This document shows, piece after piece, positions 51,110 through 59,152 of a DNA stretch of 64,000 nucleotides. The translations under genes and the position numbers were made by a program. The notes under the pieces are model-generated. The model had not been told where the DNA came from and did no database searches. It saw only the letters and a list, made by a program, of their open reading frames with translations. The stretch covers positions 25,314 through 89,313 of the forward strand of contig PZPC01000012.1 of assembly GCA_003045895.1 (NCBI GenBank). Reading direction: 5' to 3'. Numbering within the stretch: position 1 is the stretch's first letter; every line of letters starts with the position of its first letter. The stretch is from Bacteroidota bacterium (GTDB lineage: Bacteria > Bacteroidota > Bacteroidia > Chitinophagales > Saprospiraceae).

Positions 51110-52216
51110 TTAGGTTTCAGACTTGTTCCTGGACCAATTGCGCTGGGCGTTCAGCAATTGAGTTGCCTGATGGTTTGGATTATTGTCGGTTGGCGTAAGC
51201 GAAAACAGGGGCTGCTGCCCATTTTTTTCCAGGCTTCCCTGATACGCTTTGTCGTAATACCGCAGGGCAATGGCTGCTGCGGTAGCAAAATCGCCTGCCT
51301 GTACGGCTTCCGTCGCTGCTTTTACGTGCTGTCCGCCGAGGCGTTTGCCAATGCGGTTAAAGGCGTCGATCAGTTCTTCTACCGGGTAGGACGCATAATC
51401 GGTTACCAGGTTTTCAATCCGCCAATCCTGGGGAATAGCCAACTGTACCAACGCCGCGTGGGTCATCAATTCCCACAACTCGTTGGGAAGATAAACCCGC
51501 CCAATAGAGCGGCTTTCATTTTCGAGCCAAATGGGTTCATCCGAATTTTCCAAACCAGCAAAAGCAGCGAAGATGTCGTTTTCAAACTGTTCTACCGTTG
51601 GTTGCGGCGCTTCGCCCAGGGCCCCAAAGGAGGAACCCTTGTGGTGGGCCATTTCCTCGAGGTCAATGACCGTAGCTCCTTGTTCGCGCAAGGCGTACAA
51701 CACTTTGGTTTTGCCAGCGCCGGTAGGTCCGCCCAGGATCCAGAGCGGACGGGACAGCCCGGCGATCAGCGCCCGGCCAGCGTGGCGCAGGGCCTTGTAG
51801 CCACCTTCGATGACGGTCACCTCGGGCAATGCCTTAGCCAGCAGCCAGGCCATGCTTTGCGAACGCTGGCCACCCCGCCAGCAGTGCAGTACCACCTTGC
51901 CTTCGGGAGCCAGGCGGCGCGCTTCTTCTACGTACCAGCGCATCTTTTGCCCCACAAATTCCAATCCGCGCAAAAAAGCAGCATCGGGGCTGGTTTGCTT
52001 ATAAAGCGTGCCAACTTCCGCACGTTCTTCGTTGGAAAACAGGGGTAAGTTCCGGGCGCCCGGCCAGTGACCATGAGCAAATTCGCCGGGTGAACGCACG
52101 TCCAGCAGCACCTTAGCGGAACCTTGCCTGAGCCAGTCTTGGGGCGAAATTGTTGGTATAATGATGAAATAAATTAAGGTTTCTAAAAAACACTTCGGCC
52201 GGTACGTATTACGCAC
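51110..52216 (-). CDS. mnmH: tRNA 2-selenouridine synthase
   Basis: This 368-residue protein has an N-terminal rhodanese domain ([20 protein letters not shown], active Cys in [19 protein letters not shown]). A P-loop domain ([13 protein letters not shown]) and [17 protein letters not shown] follow. It replaces sulfur by selenium at the wobble 2-thiouridine of Lys, Glu and Gln tRNAs, using selenophosphate. It starts with GTG, followed by about 22 poorly conserved residues, so the true start may lie slightly downstream. It is the immediate upstream neighbour of selD. Confidence 0.94.
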   Translation of the reverse strand: MRNTYRPKCFLETLIYFIIIPTISPQDWLRQGSAKVLLDVRSPGEFAHGHWPGARNLPLFSNEERAEVGTLYKQTSPDAAFLRGLEFVGQKMRWYVEEARRLAPEGKVVLHCWRGGQRSQSMAWLLAKALPEVTVIEGGYKALRHAGRALIAGLSRPLWILGGPTGAGKTKVLYALREQGATVIDLEEMAHHKGSSFGALGEAPQPTVEQFENDIFAAFAGLENSDEPIWLENESRSIGRVYLPNELWELMTHAALVQLAIPQDWRIENLVTDYASYPVEELIDAFNRIGKRLGGQHVKAATEAVQAGDFATAAAIALRYYDKAYQGSLEKNGQQPLFSLTPTDNNPNHQATQLLNAQRNWSRNKSET

Positions 52217-52262
52217 CGCAAGGATAAGCTATTTCTAAGTGGATAAATACGGCTTTAACCAA

Positions 52263-53663
52263 TTAGGACAACTTGATGATTTTTGCTTTGGGGTGCTCAT
52301 TCAGGAAACGTTGAATAATCCGCGCCGTATCCGGGTAACCGGGATAGGTTTTTACCGCATCCCGTAAGTTGGTTTTAGTGAGGGACGTTTCCGCATCCAC
52401 GTAACCAAAACCAGAGAAATGTCCTTGCTCAACCAGCACCACTGCCTTTTCATCGTCGGAACGCCCCTGGTCGATCAGAAAAAAATCGGTATCAAAAACC
52501 GTCCGCATGCGTTCCCTGGCGTCACTGGCCCGTTCGTTGTAGTCCGCAACCGTTTCCTGACCAGCACAGGCTCCCCGGCATTGTTTGAGGTGGTAATGAA
52601 AACAAGCACCCGTTCCCGGAAACAGGTGGCAATATCGCGAGCACAACTCCAACTCCCGTACCATATAATTAAGCCGCCCCTTGGCGCTGGTCATGGTGGG
52701 ATATTCGGAGATGATCTCGTACTTATCCCGGGTTTTGGCATCGTTGCGGATAACATCGAAACAAATAAATCCATCTTCGTTGGTGTAGGTATGGATCGCA
52801 AACGGGAACGACGATCGTCGTTGCGCCCGGTTGATGGGCGGATGCAGGCGTTTGATTTCGTGAGATTCCAACAACAGGGCCACCAGTTCACTGCCCGTTA
52901 GTTCGTAGCTCACATCAGCTACGTGCTGCTGCAGCTGACGACCTTTATCCGTCTGATCGGCAAAATGTTCGGCAATGCGTTTTTTGATATTAATGCTCTT
53001 GCCTACGTACACGACGTTGCCTTTGGCATCATGAAAATAATAGACACCACAAGCCTCGGGCAGGTTATGAATTTGCTCCAGGGTAATCCCCTTGGGTAAT
53101 TTTGACTCTTTGACTCCCAGGTTGACCATGAGTTTCACCTCTTCCTGGTTGCTTTCTTTGGCCAAAATTCGCTCCAGAATATTGGCGGTGGCCAGGGCAT
53201 CGGCCAGGGCGCGGTGGCGGGCATCGGTAGCGATGCCAAAATGCTTGATGAGGTTTTCCAGACTGTAAGACTTCAATCCGGGAAAGGCCTTGCGCGACAT
53301 GCGTACCGTACACAACTGCTTACGGGTGTAGGTGTAACTCAGCCGGGCAAACTCCTCGCGCAGAAAACCGTAGTCGAAGCGGACATTGTGGGCCACAAAG
53401 ATGGCCCCTTCTGTAAACTCCACGATATCGCGGGCAATTTCGTGGAACAGCGGTGCATCGCGCACCATCTCCTGGGTAATGCCCGTCAGTTGCACAATGC
53501 CCGCCGGGATATAGGTTTGGGGGTTCAGTAAACTCTCGTAGGTACCGATAATTTGCTGACCATCGTGGAGGACAATGCCAATTTCCGTAATTTTATCGCG
53601 GGAAGCCCGGCCGCCCGTGGTTTCGACATCAATTATTGCAAATCGCTGATCTTTACTCGCCAT
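52263..53663 (-). CDS. DnaQ-like exonuclease fused to GIY-YIG nuclease (UvrC N-terminal type)
   Basis: This 466-residue protein begins with a DEDDh 3'-5' exonuclease domain: FAIIDVETTGG (residues 8-18), VAHNVRFDYGFLREEF and HRALADALATANIL. A GIY-YIG domain follows at about 205-290 (GVYYFHDAKGNVVYVGKSINIKKRIAEHF), then a helical tail with C-x3-C-type Cys (CSRYCHLFPGTGACFHYHLKQCRGAC). This fusion resembles Cho/UvrC-like repair nucleases linked to a proofreading-type exonuclease. DNA repair is inferred. Its ATG overlaps the start of the divergent DUF1343 gene. Confidence 0.93.
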   Translation of the reverse strand: MASKDQRFAIIDVETTGGRASRDKITEIGIVLHDGQQIIGTYESLLNPQTYIPAGIVQLTGITQEMVRDAPLFHEIARDIVEFTEGAIFVAHNVRFDYGFLREEFARLSYTYTRKQLCTVRMSRKAFPGLKSYSLENLIKHFGIATDARHRALADALATANILERILAKESNQEEVKLMVNLGVKESKLPKGITLEQIHNLPEACGVYYFHDAKGNVVYVGKSINIKKRIAEHFADQTDKGRQLQQHVADVSYELTGSELVALLLESHEIKRLHPPINRAQRRSSFPFAIHTYTNEDGFICFDVIRNDAKTRDKYEIISEYPTMTSAKGRLNYMVRELELCSRYCHLFPGTGACFHYHLKQCRGACAGQETVADYNERASDARERMRTVFDTDFFLIDQGRSDDEKAVVLVEQGHFSGFGYVDAETSLTKTNLRDAVKTYPGYPDTARIIQRFLNEHPKAKIIKLS

Positions 53664-54918
53664 GACTGCAAATTTAAAAATTTTTGTGTTACTCTTTGTC
53701 TTTTGGCAACAAGCTTGTCAGGTAACACCACAAAAAAATACCACGGCCGCTACCTCAACGGCTAATACCGAGGTAATAACTCCCCCTGATGAAACGAACA
53801 CATCAGGGCAACAGCCGGTTCAGGTTGGTGCCGCCCGTACGGACCTGTATTTTCCGCAACTGGCCGGTAAGCGGCTGGGGCTGGTGGTCAACCATACGTC
53901 TATTATCGGCAAGGTCCACCTGGTGGATACGCTCCTGGCTGCAGGCCTGCAGGTAGTTGCCATCTTGGCGCCCGAACACGGTTTCCGTGGAGCCGCCGAC
54001 GCGGGCGAGAAAATTGACAACAGCCGCGACCCCGCTACCGGAATCCCGTTGGTCTCCCTGTACGGCACCCATAAGGAACCCACCGCTGCCGATCTGGCCA
54101 ATATCGATCTGATCATCTTCGACATCCAGGATGTCGGTGCCCGGTTCTACACGTATATATCTACCATGCATTACGTGATGCAGGCCGCGGCAAAATACGG
54201 CAAACCCGTGCTCCTGCTCGACCGGCCCAACCCCAACGGGCACTACGTAGATGGCCCCGTCCTGGACCCCGCCTATCGCTCCTTTGTGGGTATGCATCCC
54301 GTACCCATCGTTCACGGTATGACCGTTGGCGAGTACGCCCGGATGATCAACGGCGAAGGATGGTTGGAAAACGGCCTCCGGGCCAACCTGCAGGTTATTC
54401 CCTGTGCCAACTACACCCACCAAACGCCTTACCAGCTGCCCGTTGCGCCTTCGCCCAACCTGCCCAACATGCGGTCCATTTACCTCTACCCCAGTCTCTG
54501 CTTTTTTGAAGGCACCGTTTTCAGTGTCGGCCGCGGAACAGCTGAACAATTCCAGGTATACGGGCATCCTGATTTCACGTTCGGGAATTACCAGTTTACT
54601 CCCCGCAGCGGGCCGGGTTCGAAGTACCCACCCCTGGAAAACAAAGTGTGCCACGGGGTTTCACTGGCGCAATTGGAGCCCGCAAAGATTAGGGAAGAAG
54701 GCCAACTCAATCTTTTCTACATCCTGCAGGCTTATACCCACTTCCCCGACCAGGCCAATTTCTTTCTCAAGAATAATTTTATCGACAAACTGGCCGGTAG
54801 CAGTCAATTGCGGCAACAAATCGAAGCGGGCTGGGATCAGGCTCGCATTCGTGCGAGTTGGCAATCGGGTTTAGTTAATTTTAAGCAAATCCGTAGTAAG
54901 TATTTATTGTATGAGTAA
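53662..54918 (+). CDS. DUF1343 (NamZ/YbbC-like) lipoprotein
   Basis: This 418-residue protein has a short lipoprotein signal (MTANLKIFVLLFVFWQQAC). A DUF1343 domain follows: RLGLVVNHTSIIG, ILAPEHGFRGAADAGE, LVSLYGTHKEPTAADL, IIFDIQDVGARFYTYISTMHYVM, DRPNPNGHYVDGPVLDP and FEGTVFSVGRGTAEQFQ. Characterised members (NamZ) are exo-beta-N-acetylmuramidases that remove MurNAc from peptidoglycan fragments. A cell-wall recycling role in the envelope is therefore likely. Its ATG shares two bases with the divergent exonuclease ATG. Confidence 0.93.
   Translation: MTANLKIFVLLFVFWQQACQVTPQKNTTAATSTANTEVITPPDETNTSGQQPVQVGAARTDLYFPQLAGKRLGLVVNHTSIIGKVHLVDTLLAAGLQVVAILAPEHGFRGAADAGEKIDNSRDPATGIPLVSLYGTHKEPTAADLANIDLIIFDIQDVGARFYTYISTMHYVMQAAAKYGKPVLLLDRPNPNGHYVDGPVLDPAYRSFVGMHPVPIVHGMTVGEYARMINGEGWLENGLRANLQVIPCANYTHQTPYQLPVAPSPNLPNMRSIYLYPSLCFFEGTVFSVGRGTAEQFQVYGHPDFTFGNYQFTPRSGPGSKYPPLENKVCHGVSLAQLEPAKIREEGQLNLFYILQAYTHFPDQANFFLKNNFIDKLAGSSQLRQQIEAGWDQARIRASWQSGLVNFKQIRSKYLLYE
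53669..53676 (-). promoter_or_regulatory. Probable -7 promoter element very close to the exonuclease start
   Basis: The minus strand reads TAAATTTG only five bases before the exonuclease ATG, so a transcript from it would be nearly leaderless. The box lies inside the first codons of the divergent DUF1343 gene. Confidence 0.4.
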
Positions 54919-55041
54919 AATTAATTACAAAATGAGTACTTAACTTATAAACAGGTACCCCCGGCCGCCAACCGGCGCACGCCAAATTTTGTCAAGGAAT
55001 CAAAGATTGAAAGGCAATTGAAAGCAGGCTCGTTCCCTACC

Positions 55042-55869
55042 CTACCCGTTTAGCTCCCGTTGCATTAGAGCCAGGTTAGCCTGGTGGTACTGGCCCTGGA
55101 TGGTTTTAAAATGCGGATACTTTTGCCACAAAAGGGCCTCTTGAAAAGGACGCTTTTCAGTTGTTGACGCACGCAACTCCCCCAGGTACCACCGCGCATC
55201 CTGCAGGCGTTGCCACATGGCTGCGGGATCCTGGGTAAGGTCACCGTGCCCCGCTACCAGCGTCCGCACGGGAAGTTCAGCCAGTAAAGTAGCTAAACGG
55301 TCCAGCGTGGCTTCGTAGACCGCCACGCTGTAATAGATAAAAGGAAACTCCACATTGCACAGGTAATCCCCTACGATGAGGGTGCCACTGGCCTCGTGGA
55401 AGGCCAGCAGACCGTCGCCATTGTGACCAGGCGCCTGGTAGAAATGGTAGGTATCACCCGCCAGCACGTGTTGTTCTGCGGGCTGGCCAATAACCAGATC
55501 CGCAACCTGGGGATACACCACCGGCCACGGGGGGATTAAGTAGTACTGGTCATAAAATTTCTCAATATCCCGCAGCTGGTCCCGCCAGTTGGGGTTGCGT
55601 AAAAAAGCCTGGGAAAGAATCACCTTAGCGGTGGAACAAAAGCGTTCGTAGGCAATGATATGATCGTAGTCGGAATGGGTAAAGAAGAGATAGACTGGGC
55701 GCCCCTGCCGTAACTCATCCACTTTTTGAGCGATAAACGCCACTTCACTGGGTAACCAATTGGGGTCGGTAAGGAAAAGATGCTGCTCAGCGATGAGCAA
55801 GGTGCAAGTGGTACGCATCAGTTCGCTTTCGAATACAATCAATTGGTGGTCCTGGTATTGGATCTTCAT
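55042..55869 (-). CDS. Metallo-beta-lactamase-fold hydrolase
   Basis: This 275-residue protein has the metal-binding series of the fold in variant form: FFTHSDYDHIIAY (in place of HxHxDH), GHNGDGLLAF, LIVGDYLCNVEF and LVAGHGD. No signal peptide is present. The first His of the HxHxDH motif appears as Thr-His-Ser-Asp, so one zinc site may be altered. The substrate is unknown. It is convergent with the DUF1343 gene. The 123-base gap between them shows no clear terminator. Confidence 0.85.
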   Translation of the reverse strand: MKIQYQDHQLIVFESELMRTTCTLLIAEQHLFLTDPNWLPSEVAFIAQKVDELRQGRPVYLFFTHSDYDHIIAYERFCSTAKVILSQAFLRNPNWRDQLRDIEKFYDQYYLIPPWPVVYPQVADLVIGQPAEQHVLAGDTYHFYQAPGHNGDGLLAFHEASGTLIVGDYLCNVEFPFIYYSVAVYEATLDRLATLLAELPVRTLVAGHGDLTQDPAAMWQRLQDARWYLGELRASTTEKRPFQEALLWQKYPHFKTIQGQYHQANLALMQRELNG

Positions 55870-56034
55870 ATTTTGCTACTTGTTTTGGTCGCTGGGTCAA
55901 TAATAATTTCCCTGGTGGCACAACCGAAGCGGATCTTTCCTGTTGCTTATCCATAAAACACCCCCTTTGATCGAAAAAAGAAACCCATCAAGGAAGGAGT
56001 CGCTAACTTGAACGGTGTTGAATCCAAAAGAAAT

Positions 56035-56042
56035 TATCTTTG
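56035..56042 (+). promoter_or_regulatory. Probable -7 promoter element for sppA
   Basis: TATCTTTG is a perfect TAnnTTTG match, with TTG at 56008-56010 upstream. It lies 58 bases before the chosen ATG and overlaps the earlier in-frame ATG at 56040, supporting the later start. Confidence 0.5.
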
Positions 56043-56099
56043 TTTCAACGGTCTCTTTCTTATTTATCGCAATTTTCGATTTTTAAATCTACAGTATTT

Positions 56100-57863
56100 A
56101 TGCGTCAGTTCTTCAAGTTTCTTCTGGCCTCCTGCCTCGGTACCCTCATTGGTCTATTTGTCTTGTTTTTCGTGGTCATCGGCGGGGTCGCCAGAATCGC
56201 CTCCTCCGCCAGCAAGGCTAGCCCTATAACGTCCAACTCCGTACTTCACCTCAAGTTGAACCAGGCGATTCCCGAGTTGATGGACAATGTGGAACCCAGC
56301 AGCTTCGGGTTGAACAATTCCAGTGTACTGGGTTTACACGATATCACCGCAGCCATTAAGCAAGCCACCAAAGATGATGACATCAAAGGCATTTTCCTGG
56401 AACCAGAACTGGCAGTAGCTGGCTTCACCAGCCTGGCGACCATCCGCCAGGCATTGGCCGACTTCAAAGCCAGTGGTAAATTCATCTATGCCTATGCGCC
56501 TTATTACACCCAGGGGGCTTATTACCTGGCTTCGGTAAGCGATGAAGTGGTTTTAGCGCCCTTGGGCATTGTCGACTGGCGTGGATTTTCGGCCACCTAT
56601 CCTTTCTTCAAGGATGTACTGGATCGCGTGGGAGTCGATTACGAAGTCTTTTTTGCGGGTCGCTACAAAAGTGCCTCCGAACCCTACCGCCGCAACGACA
56701 TGTCGGCAGAGAGCAAAGCACAAACCCGGGCCTTCCTGGACGAAATGTACCGCCTCATGTTGAATGACGTGAGTGCCTCCCGCAACGTGTCGGTTGAAAA
56801 ACTGGACGAACTCGCGGACACCTACGCCGGCATCAATCCGGAGGCCGCGCTGACGGGCGGGCTCGTAGACAAAACCATCTACCGCGAAGCTTTACTCGCA
56901 GAAATGCGGGAAGCGCTGGGGTTGGCGGTAAATAAAGAAATAAGCTTCGTCAAACTCAACGACTACTTCGAGGCCCGCGTGACACCTCCTGCCGGTGGTG
57001 GCGATCGTATTGCGTTACTCATGGCCGAAGGTGTCATCGTTGATGGCAAGGGGGACATTGCCCAAATTGGCGACAAGACCTACATCGACCTCATTGAGGA
57101 TATCAGCAAAGACGACCGGGTAAAAGCCGTCGTGTTGCGCGTGAATTCTCCGGGCGGCAGCGCCATGGCCTCCGACCACATCTGGCAGGCACTCATGGAC
57201 CTGAAGGCTACTGGCAAACCGCTGGTGGTGTCCATGGGTTCGGTAGCCGCTTCCGGGGGTTACTACATCGCTGCTCCTGCCGACCGCATCTTTGCCGAGC
57301 CGAGCACCATTACCGGTAGCATTGGCGTTGTGAGCGCTATTCCACAATTCCAGGAATTGCTGAAAGAAAAGATAGGTGTCCATTTTGACAGCGTCAAAAC
57401 TGGTCCTTTTTCAGCGGGCATCAACCCCGTCTTTGATATGTCGGAAGGTGAAAAAGCCCTGTTGCGGGCCCGTACCGATCAGATGTACCAAACGTTCCTC
57501 AAACGGGTGAGCACTGGCCGCAACATATCCGTAGCCGACGTCGATAGCGTGGCCCAGGGTCGGGTGTGGGTCGGAACAACTGCCCTCCAAAAAGGCCTGG
57601 TCGACGAATTGGGTGGATTGGAAAAAGCCATCGAAAATGCCGCTACACTGGCTAAGATTACCAGCTACAAAACGACTACTTACCCCAAACCACAGAACCC
57701 CTGGGAGCGGTTGTTCAATGAGATCATGAATCCGCAGGAAACGATCCAGAAAGCCATGCTGAAAGATCAGCTGGGAACCATGTACCCTTACTACAACTAC
57801 CTCCAGGAGATGGCGGACGGACAGGGCATGCAGATGCGGCTGCCGTTTATGATTGCGCAATAA
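56100..57863 (+). CDS. sppA: Signal peptide peptidase SppA, 67K type
   Basis: This 587-residue protein has an N-terminal membrane anchor (MRQFFKFLLASCLGTLIGLFVLFFVVIGGV) and two tandem S49 domains. The catalytic Lys lies in FFAGRYKSASEPYRR in the first domain, and the Ser nucleophile in VSMGSVAASGGYYIAAPADR in the second, as in E. coli SppA. It degrades cleaved signal peptides in the membrane. A simple-repeat hairpin follows the stop. Confidence 0.95.
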   Translation: MRQFFKFLLASCLGTLIGLFVLFFVVIGGVARIASSASKASPITSNSVLHLKLNQAIPELMDNVEPSSFGLNNSSVLGLHDITAAIKQATKDDDIKGIFLEPELAVAGFTSLATIRQALADFKASGKFIYAYAPYYTQGAYYLASVSDEVVLAPLGIVDWRGFSATYPFFKDVLDRVGVDYEVFFAGRYKSASEPYRRNDMSAESKAQTRAFLDEMYRLMLNDVSASRNVSVEKLDELADTYAGINPEAALTGGLVDKTIYREALLAEMREALGLAVNKEISFVKLNDYFEARVTPPAGGGDRIALLMAEGVIVDGKGDIAQIGDKTYIDLIEDISKDDRVKAVVLRVNSPGGSAMASDHIWQALMDLKATGKPLVVSMGSVAASGGYYIAAPADRIFAEPSTITGSIGVVSAIPQFQELLKEKIGVHFDSVKTGPFSAGINPVFDMSEGEKALLRARTDQMYQTFLKRVSTGRNISVADVDSVAQGRVWVGTTALQKGLVDELGGLEKAIENAATLAKITSYKTTTYPKPQNPWERLFNEIMNPQETIQKAMLKDQLGTMYPYYNYLQEMADGQGMQMRLPFMIAQ

Positions 57864-57871
57864 AGGAGAGG

Positions 57872-57997
57872 TTTAAAGGTGTAAGGGTGTAAAGGTGTAA
57901 GGGTTGGGTGAGTGTAAATTACGTTTACACGTTTCTCACTTTTACACCTTTACACTTACCCCACTTTTACACTTTTACACCTACCCCACCTTTACCC
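57872..57997. repeat. Inverted simple-repeat element between convergent genes
   Basis: The left arm holds three tandem octamers (GGTGTAAG/GGTGTAAA/GGTGTAAG at 57878-57901). The right arm (about 57938-57995) holds the complement as repeated CTTTTACACC units. The centre is an exact GTGTAAA/TTTACAC stem with a TTACG loop (57912-57930). It lies between sppA and the convergent enoyl-CoA hydratase and could act as a bidirectional terminator. Confidence 0.65.
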
Positions 57998-58004
57998 CTC
58001 TCTT

Positions 58005-58787
58005 TCATTTTCCCGTAAAATTAGCCGCCCGCTTTTCAATAAAAGCCTGGGCCCCTTCCCGGAAGTCGGCGGTGCGGGTAACGGCCGCAAAGTTGGCCAC
58101 TTCTGCGGCAAACCCATCGGTCTGATGGTCGAAGTAGGCATTCACCGATGCGATGACGTGGGCAATGGCCAGTGGGCCTTTGGTGGCAATTTTGGTCAGC
58201 AACTCCCGGGCTTTGGCTTTTTCTTCACCCGGCGCTACGACGTAATTGACCAACCCCAGGCGGTAGGCTTCCTGGGCATTGAGCAAATCGCCGGTCATCA
58301 TCAGTTCGGTGGCCTTGGTTTTGCCGATATACTGGATGAGTCGCTGGGTACCGCCGTAGCCGGGGATAATACCCAGATTGACTTCCGGTTGCCCGAACTG
58401 GGCTTTTTCGCTGGCGATGCGCAGGTGGCACGCCATGGCCAATTCGCAACCGCCACCGAGGGCAAACCCCTGAATGGCCGCCACCACCGGCACGTGAGCA
58501 CGCTCAATCAAGAAGAAGGCATCATGCCCCCGTTGGGCCATTTCGGTACCGTCTCCCCCTTCCAGGCTCAGAAACTCCTTGATATCAGCTCCCGCCACGA
58601 AGGCCCGCTCGCCGGCGCCGGTGAGGATGACCCCGCGAACGTCCTGGCGTTTAGGCAGATCTGTACCAAAGAAAGTGGCCAGCTCCAACATGGTTTGCTG
58701 GTTGAGTGCATTCAGGGCTTTTTCCCGGTTGATGGTCACCGTTAGGAAAGAACCATCTTGTTCAATGAGGAGATTTTGGTAGGACAT
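58005..58787 (-). CDS. Enoyl-CoA hydratase
   Basis: This 260-residue crotonase-fold protein shows FLTVTINREKALNALNQQT, the CoA/oxyanion segment AFVAGADIKEFLSL, GFALGGGCELAMACHLRIAS with the first catalytic Glu region, and FGQPEVNLGIIPGYGGTQRL with the second Glu. Both catalytic Glu positions of true hydratases are present. It hydrates 2-enoyl-CoA in beta-oxidation or short-chain acid metabolism. No other beta-oxidation gene adjoins it. Confidence 0.92.
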   Translation of the reverse strand: MSYQNLLIEQDGSFLTVTINREKALNALNQQTMLELATFFGTDLPKRQDVRGVILTGAGERAFVAGADIKEFLSLEGGDGTEMAQRGHDAFFLIERAHVPVVAAIQGFALGGGCELAMACHLRIASEKAQFGQPEVNLGIIPGYGGTQRLIQYIGKTKATELMMTGDLLNAQEAYRLGLVNYVVAPGEEKAKARELLTKIATKGPLAIAHVIASVNAYFDHQTDGFAAEVANFAAVTRTADFREGAQAFIEKRAANFTGK

Positions 58788-58886
58788 GTTTTACGCTTGA
58801 ATGCGGATTTGTAGTGAAGAATTCGCTAAAGGTAAGTAACCTTTAAAAAGCGACAAAATCAACGGCAATATTGGAGAAAACAGAAA

Positions 58887-58925
58887 CGGCGGCTCACTGC
58901 GGAAAAAATCCGGAGCGCGCCGCCG
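58887..58925 (-). terminator. GC-rich nested hairpin, probable terminator of the molybdenum hydroxylase operon
   Basis: CGGCGGC pairs exactly with GCCGCCG, and inside it CGGA pairs with TCCG around an A-rich loop. On the minus strand a T-rich stretch (TTTCTGTTTTC) follows. It lies about 230 bases past the hydroxylase stop, in a 365-base gap (58788-59152) that otherwise shows nothing. Confidence 0.45.
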
Positions 58926-59152
58926 CTTTGCTGATGGCCTACCTGATCCCTACCTAAAGAAATGGTCAGATACGCCAATTGATTAGACTTGTTCTGCTGG
59001 GTTAGATTGGTGGGAAAATTAATGCATTTTCAACCACACGAAGGCTTTTTTGTGGAGCTTAGCCATAGCTAAGTTGCGCAAAAAAGGTACAGTGTGGGAA
59101 GGAAAGGCGCGATTTGCCCTCGATATAATCCCAGCAGAACAAGTCTATTATC

